This document shows, piece by piece, positions 7,694-16,655 of a stretch of DNA of 64,000 bases; position 1 is the stretch's first letter, and every line of letters begins with the position of its first letter. The stretch is from contig NZ_RAQH01000006.1 of NCBI RefSeq assembly GCF_003610695.1, positions 158,031-222,030 on the forward strand, written 5' to 3'. A program made the position numbers and the translations under genes. The notes below the pieces were generated by a model. It searched no databases. It worked only from the letters and a program-made list of their open reading frames with translations, and was not told the origin of the DNA. This DNA comes from Epilithonimonas arachidiradicis. GTDB taxonomy: Bacteria; Bacteroidota; Bacteroidia; Flavobacteriales; Weeksellaceae.

Positions 7694-9337
7694 ATGAAAT
7701 CAACTTTTTTATTTCTCCTGATTTTCGTCTTCGGATTTTCTCAAAGTCAAACTAAAAATATCGTTGAGCCTGAAAAAATCGAAAATCCCATTCAGAAAAA
7801 GCATTTGAACCAGATTCTGTTTTTAGATAAAGTAGTTTCAATTGAAAATCTCCAGGAGTCTGATTTTCTTAAAACAATGACTTTTCAGGAAGATAAAGAT
7901 TTTGATGTTCGTGTTTTTTTGGATAATTCTTTGGTCAATTATCTTCATCAGCTTGATAATTCTTTGACCATTGATGAATTAGTTAAAAAAGGAAATTACC
8001 AATTCAGTTTCTATGTTGACGGAAAATTGATTTATACCGAAAATCTAAATTCCGGAGCGGGAAAAATGGAAGATAAAAAAATTAAAACCAATTTTAGGAT
8101 TCCGTTTCTGAATACGAAAAATGAAGATTCTTGGGGAAGATATCTTTGGATGAGGTTTTTCTTTGCAAATGGCGGAATGGACGCTTTGGATGCTGGAAAC
8201 CATACTTTGAAAATCGAAATCAAACCATATCTGAAAACTTCAACTCTGAAAGTTGGAAATGTGATTGCATCAGGAGAAATCCAATTAATTGTTCCGAAAA
8301 AGAATGTTCCTGAAGAACAAATCGCAGTTCAAAAAATCAAACCAAACAGCGGTTGGAAAGTTTCTGATGAGAAAATCAACCAAGAAAAAATCAGACTTCT
8401 CAATCAAAAAATTGCTGAAAATAGATTCAGAGAAATTACGGGAATTGTTATGATTAAAGATGATAAATTATTGCTGGAAGAATATTTCAACGGTTACGGA
8501 AGAGATAGTCTGAATGACACACGTTCGGTTGGGAAATCTTTTTCTTCAGCTTTGATGGGAATTGCAATCAAGGATGGTTACATTAAAAATGAAAATCAAA
8601 CTCTGAAAGATTTCTATGATTTGAAACAATTCAAAAATTATTCTTTGAAAAAAGATAGTGTCACGCTTAAAAGTCTATTGACAATGAGTTCTGCTTTTGA
8701 CGGAAACGACGAAGATTATGATTCTGCTGGAAATGAGGAGAATATGTATCCAACAGATAATTGGGTGAAATTTACTTTGGATTTGCCAATGACTGAGAAT
8801 AAGATTGGAAAAATTTGGCATTATTTCACGGCCGGCGTTGTTGTTACCGGAGATATTCTGGACAAATCTGTTCCGAACGGTTTAAAGGATTATGCAGAGA
8901 AAAAACTATTTCAACCACTTGGAATCACAAATTACAAATGGCAATTCACGCCTCAACAAAAACCTTCTCTAGCAGGCGGATTACGAATGCGGGCTTTGGA
9001 TTTTGCTAAGTTTGGACAGCTTTACAAAAATAATGGAACTTGGAACGGAAAGAAGATTTTAGACAAAAATTGGATTCAGAAATCTTTCACCAATTATTTT
9101 GCTGATAACAAAGAATCAGAAAGTTACGGTTACTTGTTTTGGCGAAAAGTCTATAAAGTCGGAAACAAAAGTTTTGAATCTTACCAATCCAGCGGAAATG
9201 GTGGAAACAAAATTATCATTTTTAAAGATCTTCCCATTGTAATAGTTATCACAGCAAAAGCTTATAACAGACCTTACGCTCATTCTCAAGCTGATAAAAT
9301 TGTTCAGGAATATCTGTTGCCTGCTATTTTGAATTAG
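7694..9337 (+). CDS. Secreted serine hydrolase of the class C beta-lactamase fold
   Basis: 547 residues with a signal peptide (MKSTFLFLLIFVFGFSQSQ). Residues about 20-220 form an extra N-terminal domain with no recognised motif. From about residue 250 the class C beta-lactamase/esterase fold begins (GIVMIKDDKLLLEEYFNGYG), with the nucleophile motif SVGK at residues 278-281 (Ser278, Lys281), a WHYFTAG segment at the place of the YxN tyrosine, PLGITNYKW, GGLRMRALDFAKFGQLY and a late glycine-rich SSGNGGNKI at the place of the KTG box. Such proteins are mostly esterases, peptidases or amidases rather than true beta-lactamases. It converges with rimM, the two stops being 7 bp apart. Confidence 0.88.
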   Translation: MKSTFLFLLIFVFGFSQSQTKNIVEPEKIENPIQKKHLNQILFLDKVVSIENLQESDFLKTMTFQEDKDFDVRVFLDNSLVNYLHQLDNSLTIDELVKKGNYQFSFYVDGKLIYTENLNSGAGKMEDKKIKTNFRIPFLNTKNEDSWGRYLWMRFFFANGGMDALDAGNHTLKIEIKPYLKTSTLKVGNVIASGEIQLIVPKKNVPEEQIAVQKIKPNSGWKVSDEKINQEKIRLLNQKIAENRFREITGIVMIKDDKLLLEEYFNGYGRDSLNDTRSVGKSFSSALMGIAIKDGYIKNENQTLKDFYDLKQFKNYSLKKDSVTLKSLLTMSSAFDGNDEDYDSAGNEENMYPTDNWVKFTLDLPMTENKIGKIWHYFTAGVVVTGDILDKSVPNGLKDYAEKKLFQPLGITNYKWQFTPQQKPSLAGGLRMRALDFAKFGQLYKNNGTWNGKKILDKNWIQKSFTNYFADNKESESYGYLFWRKVYKVGNKSFESYQSSGNGGNKIIIFKDLPIVIVITAKAYNRPYAHSQADKIVQEYLLPAILN

Positions 9338-9344
9338 TGATTTC

Positions 9345-9887
9345 TTACTCGTCTTTTTTAGAAGGAATCAAGAACACATCCATCAAACCTTCCGGTAAAA
9401 ACATCTTGATGAATTTTTCTTCACGATTCACTTCCAGAATCCAGTCTCTGATAATCGGAATGATGATTTCTTTTCCGGCAAGGTCAAGGATGAAATAATT
9501 CTGAGCAGTCTGGTCATTGATAGAAACAATATTGCCGCAAGTTTTTCCATCCGCTTCTCGGATTTCGAAACCAATGACTTCGTGATAATAGAATTTTTTT
9601 CCCGTCAATGGAGGGAGTGTAGAAAGCGGAAGATAGACACCTTTTCCAAGCGATTGATTCACCAAGGCTTCGGAAGAATTCTTGAAAGAAATAATTTTGG
9701 TGTCCGCTTTGGACCAGGATTGTTTTTCCACAAAAAAAGGAACCAATAGACCATTGACTTCCACAAAAATCGATTCCAATTTGTTGTACATCTCAGGTTG
9801 GTCTGTGTCCAGTTTCAGAATCACATTCCCTTGCAAACCGTGTGTTCTGGTAATCGTTCCTAAAAAATAGCAATCTTCTTTTCTCAT
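9345..9887 (-). CDS. rimM: Ribosome maturation factor RimM
   Basis: 180 residues, normal length. RimM binds ribosomal protein uS19 and helps mature the 3' (head) domain of 16S rRNA in the small subunit. The N-terminal beta barrel (FLGTITRTHGLQGNVILKLD) and C-terminal PRC-like barrel (YYHEVIGFEIREADGKTCGN, IIIPIIRDWILEVN) are both present. It lies 78 bp downstream of rpsP, the usual partner, separated by a strong hairpin. A decayed copy of its 3' end lies at 6532-6662. Confidence 0.96.
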   Translation of the reverse strand: MRKEDCYFLGTITRTHGLQGNVILKLDTDQPEMYNKLESIFVEVNGLLVPFFVEKQSWSKADTKIISFKNSSEALVNQSLGKGVYLPLSTLPPLTGKKFYYHEVIGFEIREADGKTCGNIVSINDQTAQNYFILDLAGKEIIIPIIRDWILEVNREEKFIKMFLPEGLMDVFLIPSKKDE

Positions 9888-9911
9888 TATTTCCGATGAT
9901 GAATTTTATTA

Positions 9912-9948
9912 AACAACAAAGACACGAAAACTTCGTGTCTTTGTTTTG
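9912..9948 (-). terminator. Strong hairpin between rpsP and rimM
   Basis: ACAAAGACACGAA (9916-9928) and TTCGTGTCTTTGT (9932-9944) make a perfect 13-bp stem with a 3-nt loop. On the minus strand the tract after it is T-rich but interrupted (TGTTTAATAAAATTC). It may act as a partial terminator so that rpsP mRNA exceeds rimM mRNA, or as an mRNA-stabilising 3' end. Confidence 0.65.
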
Positions 9949-9965
9949 TATCTTTTGTTAAAGAA

Positions 9966-10538
9966 TTAAGCCTGAGTTTCTTCAGTTCCTTCTGCCTCAG
10001 CAGTTGGCTCTTCAGTAGCAGCTTCTTCTGTTGCAACTTCCTCAGCAGGAGCGTTAGCAGCCTCTTCAGCAGCTTTTGCATCAGCCTCAGCTTTCGCAGC
10101 AGCATCAATTCTTGCCTGGTTTACTTTTGCTTCAGCTTCCAGAGCTGCTTTTTTAGCATCAGCTTTAGCAGTTGATAAACCTTCAACTTTTCCTTGTACT
10201 TTAGCATCTTTTGCCTCAACCCAAGCAGCGAATCTCTTCTCAGCTTCAGCCTCGTCAAAAGCACCTTTAGCAACACCACCTTGAAGGTGTTTTTTGTACA
10301 AAGCACCTTTGTAAGAAAGGATAGCTCTTGCAGTATCAGTTGGTTGAGCTCCGTTGTTTAACCACTTTACAGCAGAATCAACGTTCAAGTCGATAGTTGC
10401 AGGGTTTGTAATTGGGTTGTAAGTACCTAATTTTTCGATGAATCTACCATCTCTTCTAGCTCTTGCATCCGCAACTACGATGTGGAAGAAAGGTTTCCCT
10501 TTCGAACCGTGTCTTTGTAATCTGATTTTTACTGACAT
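9966..10538 (-). CDS. rpsP: Ribosomal protein bS16 with a long Ala/Glu-rich tail
   Basis: The first 80 or so residues are standard bS16 ([51 protein letters not shown]), a small-subunit assembly protein. The protein continues to 190 residues: a KAKV/AKAE-rich helical part and then a tail almost entirely of A, E and T (for example [19 protein letters not shown]). Such tails are usual in Flavobacteriia bS16 and are not needed for the fold. It heads the rpsP-rimM unit and has a promoter box 48 bp upstream. In the leader a short GGGA/TCCC hairpin lies around 10552-10567. Confidence 0.97.
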   Translation of the reverse strand: MSVKIRLQRHGSKGKPFFHIVVADARARRDGRFIEKLGTYNPITNPATIDLNVDSAVKWLNNGAQPTDTARAILSYKGALYKKHLQGGVAKGAFDEAEAEKRFAAWVEAKDAKVQGKVEGLSTAKADAKKAALEAEAKVNQARIDAAAKAEADAKAAEEAANAPAEEVATEEAATEEPTAEAEGTEETQA

Positions 10539-10585
10539 AAATTTTAAATTTGTGGGAACACGTCCCGGTTAAATGTTTGAGTTTG

Positions 10586-10593
10586 CAAAGATA
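10586..10593 (-). promoter_or_regulatory. Promoter -7 box for rpsP
   Basis: TATCTTTG on the minus strand (followed by CA) matches TAnnTTTG, 48 bp upstream of the rpsP ATG. The rest of the 408-bp gap 10539-10946 holds a dispersed repeat (10671-10790) and no gene. Confidence 0.6.
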
Positions 10594-10670
10594 TAAAAAA
10601 AGTTTGATGTTCAATAGCCTGAATTAAAAAATCTAAAAACCTTAAACATAGAACTTAAACTTTCAATATT

Positions 10671-10790
10671 CAGGAGCCGGGAACCTGCTTTCAGATGCAA
10701 TCTTTTTTGCATCACGCTTTGTCAGACTGAGATTCTCGAAGTCCACGCAAAAAAGGATTTCCACTGCAATCAGGGCTATGGATTTTGTTT
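10671..10790 (+). repeat. Dispersed intergenic repeat, family 1, copy 1
   Basis: Begins AGGAGCCGGGAACCTGCTTT and ends GCAATCAGGGCTATGG. These ends match the copies at 30495-30648 (minus) and 57650-57752 (plus). The middle differs: it carries TTTTTTGC/GCAAAAAA arms and TGAGATTCTCGAAG, a string close to one in the copy at 53158-53250. No open reading frame. Confidence 0.75.
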
Positions 10791-10946
10791 TTCAATCCAA
10801 GATTTATCAAACCATAGAAATTAATAAAACTCAAAATCGAAATTCCAAAAATTGAAGTGCTTTTATGTGAACTAAATTAAAAATCAAATAATTCACTTAA
10901 GTGCTTATAAAAAAAACTATTGTGTCTTTTGTGGTTGAGAAAAACA

Positions 10947-12239
10947 TCAGCTCAAAGCTTTTTTATAAGTCTCTAAAGCCCGTTCTCTTGCAAATTTATG
11001 CTCAACGATTCTGTCATCCAAAACACTTTTATCAAAATCAGGATTCCACTTTCGGATGTATTTCAAATCTTTATCGAATTTCTTTGTCTGTTCATCCGGA
11101 TTGAAAACCCGGAAGTATGGCGCGGCATCGCAACCACAACCTGCCGCCCATTGCCAGTTGCCATTGTTGGCGGACAAATCATAATCCAATAATTTCTTCG
11201 CAAAATAAGCTTCGCCCCAACGCCAGTCAATCAAAAGATGTTTAGTAAGAAAGCTGGCAACTACCATTCGGATTCTGTTGTGCATTCTTCCGGTTTGGTT
11301 CAGTTGTCGCATTCCGGCATCCACAATAGCATAACCAGTTTCTCCGTTGCACCATTTCTCAAATTCAGATTCCTTGTTGCGCCATTGGATATCTTCATAT
11401 TTTTCCTTGAAACAATGCTTCACCACTTTCGGAAAATGAAAAAGGATCTGCATAAAAAATTCCCTCCAAATCAATTCATTGAGCCAAGTTTCGTTATGAC
11501 TCAAAGCAAATTTCACACACTTCCTAATCGAAGTTGTTCCAAATCTCAACGCAATTCCCAAATGTGTCGTGGCGTCCAAAGCAGGGAAATCTCGTTTTTC
11601 ATCATAAGTATCGATAATTTTAGATTCCAGTTTTGGTTCTTCAAATTCCAAATCTGTTTTTTCAAATCCGATCTCCTTTAAGCTTAAGATTTTCTTCTTT
11701 GGTAGTTTTTGAAATTGATCTTTCTTCAGTTTGTTTGTATTGTAATCCTTTTCCGAAAGTAGTTTCTTCCACTTTTTAGAATAAGGCGTGTAAACGGTGT
11801 AAGGTTCGCCATTATCTTTTGCAACTTCATTTTTTTCAAAAATAACCTGGTCTTTGAAATCGAAAAACTCAATATTTTTTGATTGGAGAAAATTCTTTAT
11901 TTCATCATCTCTTTTGATTGCCGAAGGTTCATAATCTCTGTTGCAATAAACCGATTGGATATCATATTCCTTCTGTAATTGTTTGAAAATCTCCAAAGGT
12001 TTTCCATAAAAAGTGAGAAGAGAACTTCCAGTCTCGTTCAGCTCTGTATTGATTTTTTCCAGTGACTGATGAATGTAATCGACTCGCCGGTCGTTTTTAT
12101 CTTCTAAAAGGTCAAGAATGCCTTTGTCAAAAATAAAAATTGGAATTACTTTTTCATCAGATTTCAAAGCTTCGGACAAGCCTTTGTTGTCATCCAATCT
12201 GAGGTCTCGCCGAAACCAGAATATTGAGATTTTTTGCAT
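10947..12239 (-). CDS. phrB: Deoxyribodipyrimidine photo-lyase (class I)
   Basis: 430 residues from the ATG at 12237-12239, chosen because MQKISIFWFRRDLRLDDN is the conserved photolyase opening; an in-frame ATG 18 bp upstream adds residues foreign to the family. The enzyme repairs UV-induced cyclobutane pyrimidine dimers using blue light, FAD and an antenna chromophore. The N-terminal Rossmann-like antenna domain (about 1-130) is followed by the helical FAD domain with WLNELIWREFFMQIL, GMRQLNQTGRMHNRIRMVVA, LLIDWRWGEAYFAKKLLDYD and NNGNWQWAAGCGCDAAPYFR. A cryptochrome role cannot be ruled out. The nitroreductase gene ends 29 bp upstream on the same strand; probable operon. Confidence 0.94.
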   Translation of the reverse strand: MQKISIFWFRRDLRLDDNKGLSEALKSDEKVIPIFIFDKGILDLLEDKNDRRVDYIHQSLEKINTELNETGSSLLTFYGKPLEIFKQLQKEYDIQSVYCNRDYEPSAIKRDDEIKNFLQSKNIEFFDFKDQVIFEKNEVAKDNGEPYTVYTPYSKKWKKLLSEKDYNTNKLKKDQFQKLPKKKILSLKEIGFEKTDLEFEEPKLESKIIDTYDEKRDFPALDATTHLGIALRFGTTSIRKCVKFALSHNETWLNELIWREFFMQILFHFPKVVKHCFKEKYEDIQWRNKESEFEKWCNGETGYAIVDAGMRQLNQTGRMHNRIRMVVASFLTKHLLIDWRWGEAYFAKKLLDYDLSANNGNWQWAAGCGCDAAPYFRVFNPDEQTKKFDKDLKYIRKWNPDFDKSVLDDRIVEHKFARERALETYKKALS

Positions 12240-12268
12240 TGATAATTTTATAATCAATCAATAAAAAA

Positions 12269-12781
12269 TTATTCCAAACTTCCCAGATAAAACAATCCCA
12301 AACATTGTTGATTCTCTTCAATTTTCAAAGAATCTTTCAAGTTGTTTACGATTTTTGGAGAACTCCAATAGCAGCCAATTCTGTGAGCAGTGCACGTGAG
12401 ATACATATTCTGTACGGCCATAGACGTTGCTGCAATCTCTTCCCAGTCTGGAACTAATCCGCTGAATTCAACCACAATCGAAATCACAGCACTAGCTTTT
12501 GAAATTTTAAAACCAATATCATCGTATTTTTTTTGTAAAAACTGAAATTCTGGTGTCACTTCTTTGTAAATATTTTGAAGCTCCCATCCTAGATTTTGTT
12601 TTTCTTCTCCTTTGAAAACTTTGAAGCGCCAAGGTTTTGTACGTTTGTGATTTGGAGCGAGAACGGCATTGCTGAGAATTTCGTCAATGATATGTTGTGG
12701 GATTTCTTTGTCCGAGTAATCTTTTGGGAAGATGCTTCTGCGCTCTTCTATAATATGTTTTAGAATTGTTGCGTTTTCCAT
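12269..12781 (-). CDS. Nitroreductase family protein
   Basis: 170 residues, a short single-domain FMN nitroreductase. The opening ERRSIFPKDYSDKEIPQHII and APNHKRTKPWRFKVFKG are the FMN-binding and phosphate-binding segments of the family; GCYWSSPK and GLFYLGSLE close the fold. Such enzymes reduce nitro compounds or quinones with NAD(P)H; a specific substrate cannot be named. It lies just upstream of the photolyase gene. Its promoter box ends 4 nt before the ATG, which predicts a leaderless mRNA. Confidence 0.88.
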   Translation of the reverse strand: MENATILKHIIEERRSIFPKDYSDKEIPQHIIDEILSNAVLAPNHKRTKPWRFKVFKGEEKQNLGWELQNIYKEVTPEFQFLQKKYDDIGFKISKASAVISIVVEFSGLVPDWEEIAATSMAVQNMYLTCTAHRIGCYWSSPKIVNNLKDSLKIEENQQCLGLFYLGSLE

Positions 12782-12785
12782 AGTT

Positions 12786-12793
12786 CAAAGATA
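12786..12793 (-). promoter_or_regulatory. Promoter -7 box directly before the nitroreductase start
   Basis: TATCTTTG (minus strand), then 4 nt, then ATG. Transcription would start at or within a few bases of the start codon. Confidence 0.6.
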
Positions 12794-12893
12794 CGGGAAG
12801 AAAGGCGAAAGGTAAAAGTTTTAAGAAAAAAGAATAAAGTAAAAAGATTCGAGTTGGGGAAAACTTCCATCATCCAACTTCAAGCTTCCATCT

Positions 12894-13343
12894 CTAAAAT
12901 ATTTCTACGATTTCCTGACTGATTCTATTGAGGATAAAAGAATCACCGGGTTTCATTCCCATCATTGTTTGGGCCATTGGACTTTCTGGAGAGATGGCGT
13001 AAAAACGGTCGCCCTGAAAGAAAAACTCTCCCAAAGAAACAGAAATATAAAAACGTGCTTTGTTGGTAATGACAAGCGAACCCAGCTTTACGACATCAGA
13101 CTCCGAGTTCAGGACTTTTCGCATTTGAGTTTGCATACTTTTCAGAGAAACCATTTGCTTGTCCAAATGATAAATCTCTTCTTGAATCTCTTCTCTTATC
13201 GAATCATATTTTGATGTCTTTTTGATGTCCCGGCTGGCTTCCAAAGAAAAATTAAGATAAAACTCCAAAGTTTTAACTTTCCCCGAGAGAGAGTCGTTCA
13301 CAAAATTCCGTAATTCACTTTTATCATAAACTGTCTTCTGCAT
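12894..13343 (-). CDS. GreA/GreB-like transcript cleavage factor homologue
   Basis: 149 residues from the ATG at 13341-13343 (MQKTVYDKSEL); an upstream in-frame ATG at 13382 would add 13 unrelated residues. The C-terminal 75 residues match the FKBP-like Gre domain (VKLGSLVITNKARFYISVSL, then YAISPESPMAQTMMGMKPGD, then SFILN), which docks near the RNA polymerase secondary channel. The N-terminal half is a predicted coiled coil, but the Gre acidic tip consensus (GDLxENAEY) is missing; the region reads TSKYDSIREEIQEE instead. It may therefore be a non-cleaving Gre-like regulator rather than a true GreA. It lies between the nitroreductase and trmD, probably transcribed separately from trmD because of the hairpin between them. 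Confidence 0.82.
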   Translation of the reverse strand: MQKTVYDKSELRNFVNDSLSGKVKTLEFYLNFSLEASRDIKKTSKYDSIREEIQEEIYHLDKQMVSLKSMQTQMRKVLNSESDVVKLGSLVITNKARFYISVSLGEFFFQGDRFYAISPESPMAQTMMGMKPGDSFILNRISQEIVEIF

Positions 13344-13387
13344 ACATCCAATTTTAAATAAAGATAATGATTTTAAAAACAAATAAA

Positions 13388-13415
13388 AACCTCTCTAGAA
13401 ATTAGAAAGGTCATA
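13388..13415 (-). terminator. Probable terminator after trmD
   Basis: On the minus strand ACCTTTCT and AGAGAGGT (one mismatch) flank a 7-nt loop and are followed by TTTTTATTT. Confidence 0.55.
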
Positions 13416-13433
13416 TTTTGATTGTATCATTAA

Positions 13434-14108
13434 TTATTCCAAAAGGTCTGGTCTACGTTCTTTTGTGATTCTTACTGCCTCATCGTGTTGCCATTCTTCG
13501 ATGGCGCCGAAGTTACCGCTCAATAAAATTTTAGGAACCGATAAACCTTTGTAAGTTTCTGGTCTGGTATAGATGGGGTAAGATAAAAGGTCGTCTTGAA
13601 AACTGTCCGTCAAAGCACTTTGCTCGTCATTCAAAACACCGGGCAATAATCTGATAACAGAGTCTGCTAAAACACAAGCGGCTAATTCTCCGCCGGTTAA
13701 AACATAATCGCCAATAGAAATTTCTTTGGTAATGTGCAAATCACGAACTCTTTGGTCGATGCCTTTGTAATGGCCACAAAGAAAAATCAGATTCTTTTTG
13801 ATGGAAAGCGTATTTGCGATTCTTTGATTGAGCGTTTCTCCGTCAGGCGTTAGATAGATGATTTCGTCATAGTCTCTTTGTGATTTCAGTTCGGAAATAC
13901 ATTTGTCCAATGGTTCCACCATCATAATCATTCCTGCGCCGCCGCCGTACGGTTCATCATCAATCTGGCGGTGTTTCCCAACGCTCCAGTCTCTGATGTT
14001 ATGAAAATGAACTTCTGCCAGCCCCTTTTCCATCGCTCTTTTTAGGATTGACGTTTTGAAAGGACTTTCCATAAGTTCCGGAAGTACGCTGATGATATCG
14101 ATTCGCAT
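13434..14108 (-). CDS. trmD: tRNA (guanine37-N1)-methyltransferase
   Basis: 224 residues from the ATG at 14106-14108 ([17 protein letters not shown]), the conserved TrmD start; the longer frame adds residues encoded by low-complexity intergenic DNA. TrmD methylates G37 of tRNAs with S-adenosylmethionine and prevents frameshifting. The SPOUT trefoil-knot motifs are visible: [33 protein letters not shown] and [15 protein letters not shown], with the C-terminal [20 protein letters not shown]. In many bacteria trmD sits in the rpsP-rimM-trmD-rplS operon; here it is about 3.2 kb away from rpsP with other genes between. Confidence 0.97.
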   Translation of the reverse strand: MRIDIISVLPELMESPFKTSILKRAMEKGLAEVHFHNIRDWSVGKHRQIDDEPYGGGAGMIMMVEPLDKCISELKSQRDYDEIIYLTPDGETLNQRIANTLSIKKNLIFLCGHYKGIDQRVRDLHITKEISIGDYVLTGGELAACVLADSVIRLLPGVLNDEQSALTDSFQDDLLSYPIYTRPETYKGLSVPKILLSGNFGAIEEWQHDEAVRITKERRPDLLE

Positions 14109-14184
14109 AGCTGTTATAATTGATAGATGATAAATGATAGGCGATGAATTGTAATCATTTATCATTCATCAAGAATCATTTATG

Positions 14185-15444
14185 TTATTGTTCTGTTGGG
14201 TTTTTTCTGGACGGTGCAATAATCAATCTTAGGGATGAATCTTTATTAAAATAGCTCCACATCCAGTTGAAGAAAATCGCGATTTTATTTCTGACGCTCA
14301 GAATCAGCATCAAATGTAAGAACATCCAGAAATACCAAGCAAGAAATCCTTGAAATTTAAATTTCGGAAGATCGACAACGGCTCTGTGCTTTCCTATGGT
14401 TGCCATAGAACCCCGGTCGATGTATTCGTATTCCTGCCAATCTTTTTCTGAATTTTTCTTGAAATTTTTAGCAAGATTTTTTCCTTGATTAATAGCAACA
14501 TTCGCAACCTGAGGATGACCTTGCGGATATTTTGGCGTTTCCATATAGGCAATATCACCGATTGCGAAGATATTATCGTAACCTTTCACCTGGTTAAATC
14601 TGTTCACGATATATCTGTTTCTCACAAGATTTTCCTTATTGAAATCGTCAATGATATTTCCAGTAACGCCTGCTGCCCAAATCACATTGTTGGTCGGAAT
14701 CGAGTTTCCGCTTTGCATATAGATTTTGTCACCGTCATAATCTGTTACACGTTCATTTTTCAGAAATTTCACACCTAACTGAATCAGATATTTTTCCGCA
14801 GCATCCTGAGATTCCTGGCTCATTGCTTCCAATGGTTTATCACCGGAACTGATGAGAATAATGTTGAGGTCAGAAAAATTCATTCTCGGATAATCTCGTG
14901 GCATTATGTAGGTTTTCATCTCGGAAAAAGCGCCCGCCAGTTCCACACCGGTTGGTCCGCTACCTACGATCACAAGATTCCAGTTGCCGTCATCGCTGGA
15001 TTTCCTTTCGATAATCATCTTTTCGAAAGTCATCAAAATGTGATTTCTGATGGTAATGGCTTCCTGTGTGTTCTTCATTCCTAAAGCCAAATCCTGCATC
15101 TTCTGATTGCCAAAGAAATTGGTTTTACAACCTGTCGCAATTACCAATTTGTCATACGTGAACACGCCATCCTCTCCAATAACTTTGTTTTCAGAAGGAA
15201 TGATTTTTTTGATATCCGTCATCCGGAACTGGATATTTTTCGATTTCTGAAAAATCTTCCTGAAGGGGAAAGAGATGTTGGAAGGTTCAATACGCCCGGT
15301 TGCAACCTGATAAAATAATGGCTGGAACATGTGATGGTTCATCCTGTCAATGACCATTACTTTATATTTGGGATTGTTGTTAAGATGACGGGCAAGCTGC
15401 AAACCTGCAAAACCTCCTCCGATGATGACGATCTTTTCCCTCAT
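14185..15444 (-). CDS. ndh: Type II NADH dehydrogenase (NDH-2)
   Basis: 419 residues. NDH-2 passes electrons from NADH to quinone at the inner membrane without pumping protons. The N-terminal FAD-binding fold (IVIIGGGFAGLQLARHLN), QPLFYQVATGRIEPSNIS, the NADH-binding fold (LVIVGSGPTGVELAGAFSEM) and the FAD contact FAIGDIAYMETP are all present. The C-terminal part has a hydrophobic stretch (GFLAWYFWMFLHLMLILSV) for membrane attachment. It ends 77 bp before trmD, separated by repeated ATGATAAATGAT-type filler, and is preceded by a strong terminator from the gene upstream. Confidence 0.92.
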   Translation of the reverse strand: MREKIVIIGGGFAGLQLARHLNNNPKYKVMVIDRMNHHMFQPLFYQVATGRIEPSNISFPFRKIFQKSKNIQFRMTDIKKIIPSENKVIGEDGVFTYDKLVIATGCKTNFFGNQKMQDLALGMKNTQEAITIRNHILMTFEKMIIERKSSDDGNWNLVIVGSGPTGVELAGAFSEMKTYIMPRDYPRMNFSDLNIILISSGDKPLEAMSQESQDAAEKYLIQLGVKFLKNERVTDYDGDKIYMQSGNSIPTNNVIWAAGVTGNIIDDFNKENLVRNRYIVNRFNQVKGYDNIFAIGDIAYMETPKYPQGHPQVANVAINQGKNLAKNFKKNSEKDWQEYEYIDRGSMATIGKHRAVVDLPKFKFQGFLAWYFWMFLHLMLILSVRNKIAIFFNWMWSYFNKDSSLRLIIAPSRKNPTEQ

Positions 15445-15542
15445 TGTGATTTTTTTATAAAATTAAGGTTTTTATTTTGCTTTAGATTCATCAAAAATTA
15501 TGCTTAAAATTAATTAAAACAATGATTTCTGTCATTTAAAAT

Positions 15543-15583
15543 AAAAAAAGAACCCTGCCGAAAATAAATCCGACAGGGGTCTA
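15543..15583 (-). terminator. Terminator after the BtuG-like lipoprotein gene
   Basis: On the minus strand GACCCCTGTCGGA and TCGGCAGGGTTC form a stem (with one or two mismatches) around an AT loop, followed by TTTTTTT. Confidence 0.8.
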
Positions 15584-15603
15584 AAAACACAAATGATGAA
15601 AAG

Positions 15604-16635
15604 TTAATTTTTGTAAAAACCACCGGTAATTATACCTGCTGAAAAAGTTTTTTCAAGGTTACCAGTAAGTGAATAAACAGAAATTTTTGATGCTTCCTTA
15701 TAATCCTTAACATCGGAAATGAAAATTTTACCATTCAGCACTTCCAAAGTATAGATTGTAGAATAATCTGTAAACGGAGCAATCGTAAAGGTAGGAACAG
15801 GCGTAGATGTGCTTGATAAATCGGTTACATAAACGTTTCCTTTCGAATTGAAAACTACTTTGCTATTTTCAACACTCAGGTTTTCACCATTTGGAATTCC
15901 TGCATATTTGGTTTCTTTTGTGATTTCTCCTGCAGCATTGATCTGATACAGATAAGTATCCACATAATCATTGGTTAATGTATATACCACATTGTCAACT
16001 GAAACAGTTTTAGTGATCTGTCCGTGTGGAAGTGTAATAAGCTTTTCTACTTCGTTTGCGCTGTTGATAACCGAAATTTTATTTCCAAATCCATAAGAAG
16101 CATGCTGAACAAAAACCTTATTACCAGCGGAAACAATTCTCTCTACTGTGTCCGTAAAGTTTATTTTTTTTACGAAATTATTGTTGGCAGAATTATAAAC
16201 TGCAACATATTGGTCTCCCATATAGGTGCTGTTTGTAACATAAAAACTGTTGTTCGCAAAAGTAATGTAACGTGGCTGCTTTACATTGTCCGTAATAGTT
16301 GCCGTTTTATTGAATCTGAAACGATTGACAACTTCGATTTTGTTAGAATTATTAGCAACAATATAGGCTTGGTCTCCGGAAAATCCAATATTGTTAACAA
16401 CATCTCCAAGATCGGCATTATTCACTTTTTTGTAGATTCCGTTTTCTATTGTAGAAAAATCGGTCGGGATAAAAGAAACATCACCGCTAGGCGTTCCGAA
16501 GTTACCTTCATTAGAAACAAGGATTCCACTGTATGACTTTTCCTGATTTTCGAAATCAAAGTCATCATCATTACAAGAAGCAACCAACAATAATGCTGAT
16601 GCAAAAAAACAAGTTAAAAGGTTGTTGATTTTCAT
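15604..16635 (-). CDS. Surface beta-propeller lipoprotein (DUF5074/YncE-like), probable B12-binding BtuG analogue
   Basis: 343 residues with a lipoprotein signal peptide (FASALLLVASC, lipobox Cys21) followed directly by NDDDFDFE, an acidic stretch resembling the Bacteroidota lipoprotein export signal, so surface display is likely. The rest is repeated four-stranded units typical of a beta-propeller (DQYVAVYNSANNNFVKKINF, GNKISVINSANEVEKLITLP, VDTYLYQINAAGEITKETKY). It follows the TonB-dependent receptor gene by 20 bp and is under the same cobalamin riboswitch. In Bacteroides, BtuG is a surface propeller that captures B12 and hands it to BtuB; context and fold suggest the same job here. Direct homology to BtuG was not tested. 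Confidence 0.82.
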   Translation of the reverse strand: MKINNLLTCFFASALLLVASCNDDDFDFENQEKSYSGILVSNEGNFGTPSGDVSFIPTDFSTIENGIYKKVNNADLGDVVNNIGFSGDQAYIVANNSNKIEVVNRFRFNKTATITDNVKQPRYITFANNSFYVTNSTYMGDQYVAVYNSANNNFVKKINFTDTVERIVSAGNKVFVQHASYGFGNKISVINSANEVEKLITLPHGQITKTVSVDNVVYTLTNDYVDTYLYQINAAGEITKETKYAGIPNGENLSVENSKVVFNSKGNVYVTDLSSTSTPVPTFTIAPFTDYSTIYTLEVLNGKIFISDVKDYKEASKISVYSLTGNLEKTFSAGIITGGFYKN

Positions 16636-16655
16636 ATGTATAAAAATTTATTTAT

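Noticed and set aside
7694..9337. A true beta-lactamase
   Set aside because: The SxxK motif is present, but the YxN and KTG motifs are altered and there is a large extra N-terminal domain; an esterase or peptidase is more likely.
9887..10108. A Leu/Lys-rich 73-codon frame on the minus strand
   Set aside because: It is an alternative frame of the repetitive GCA/GCT-rich tail of rpsP.
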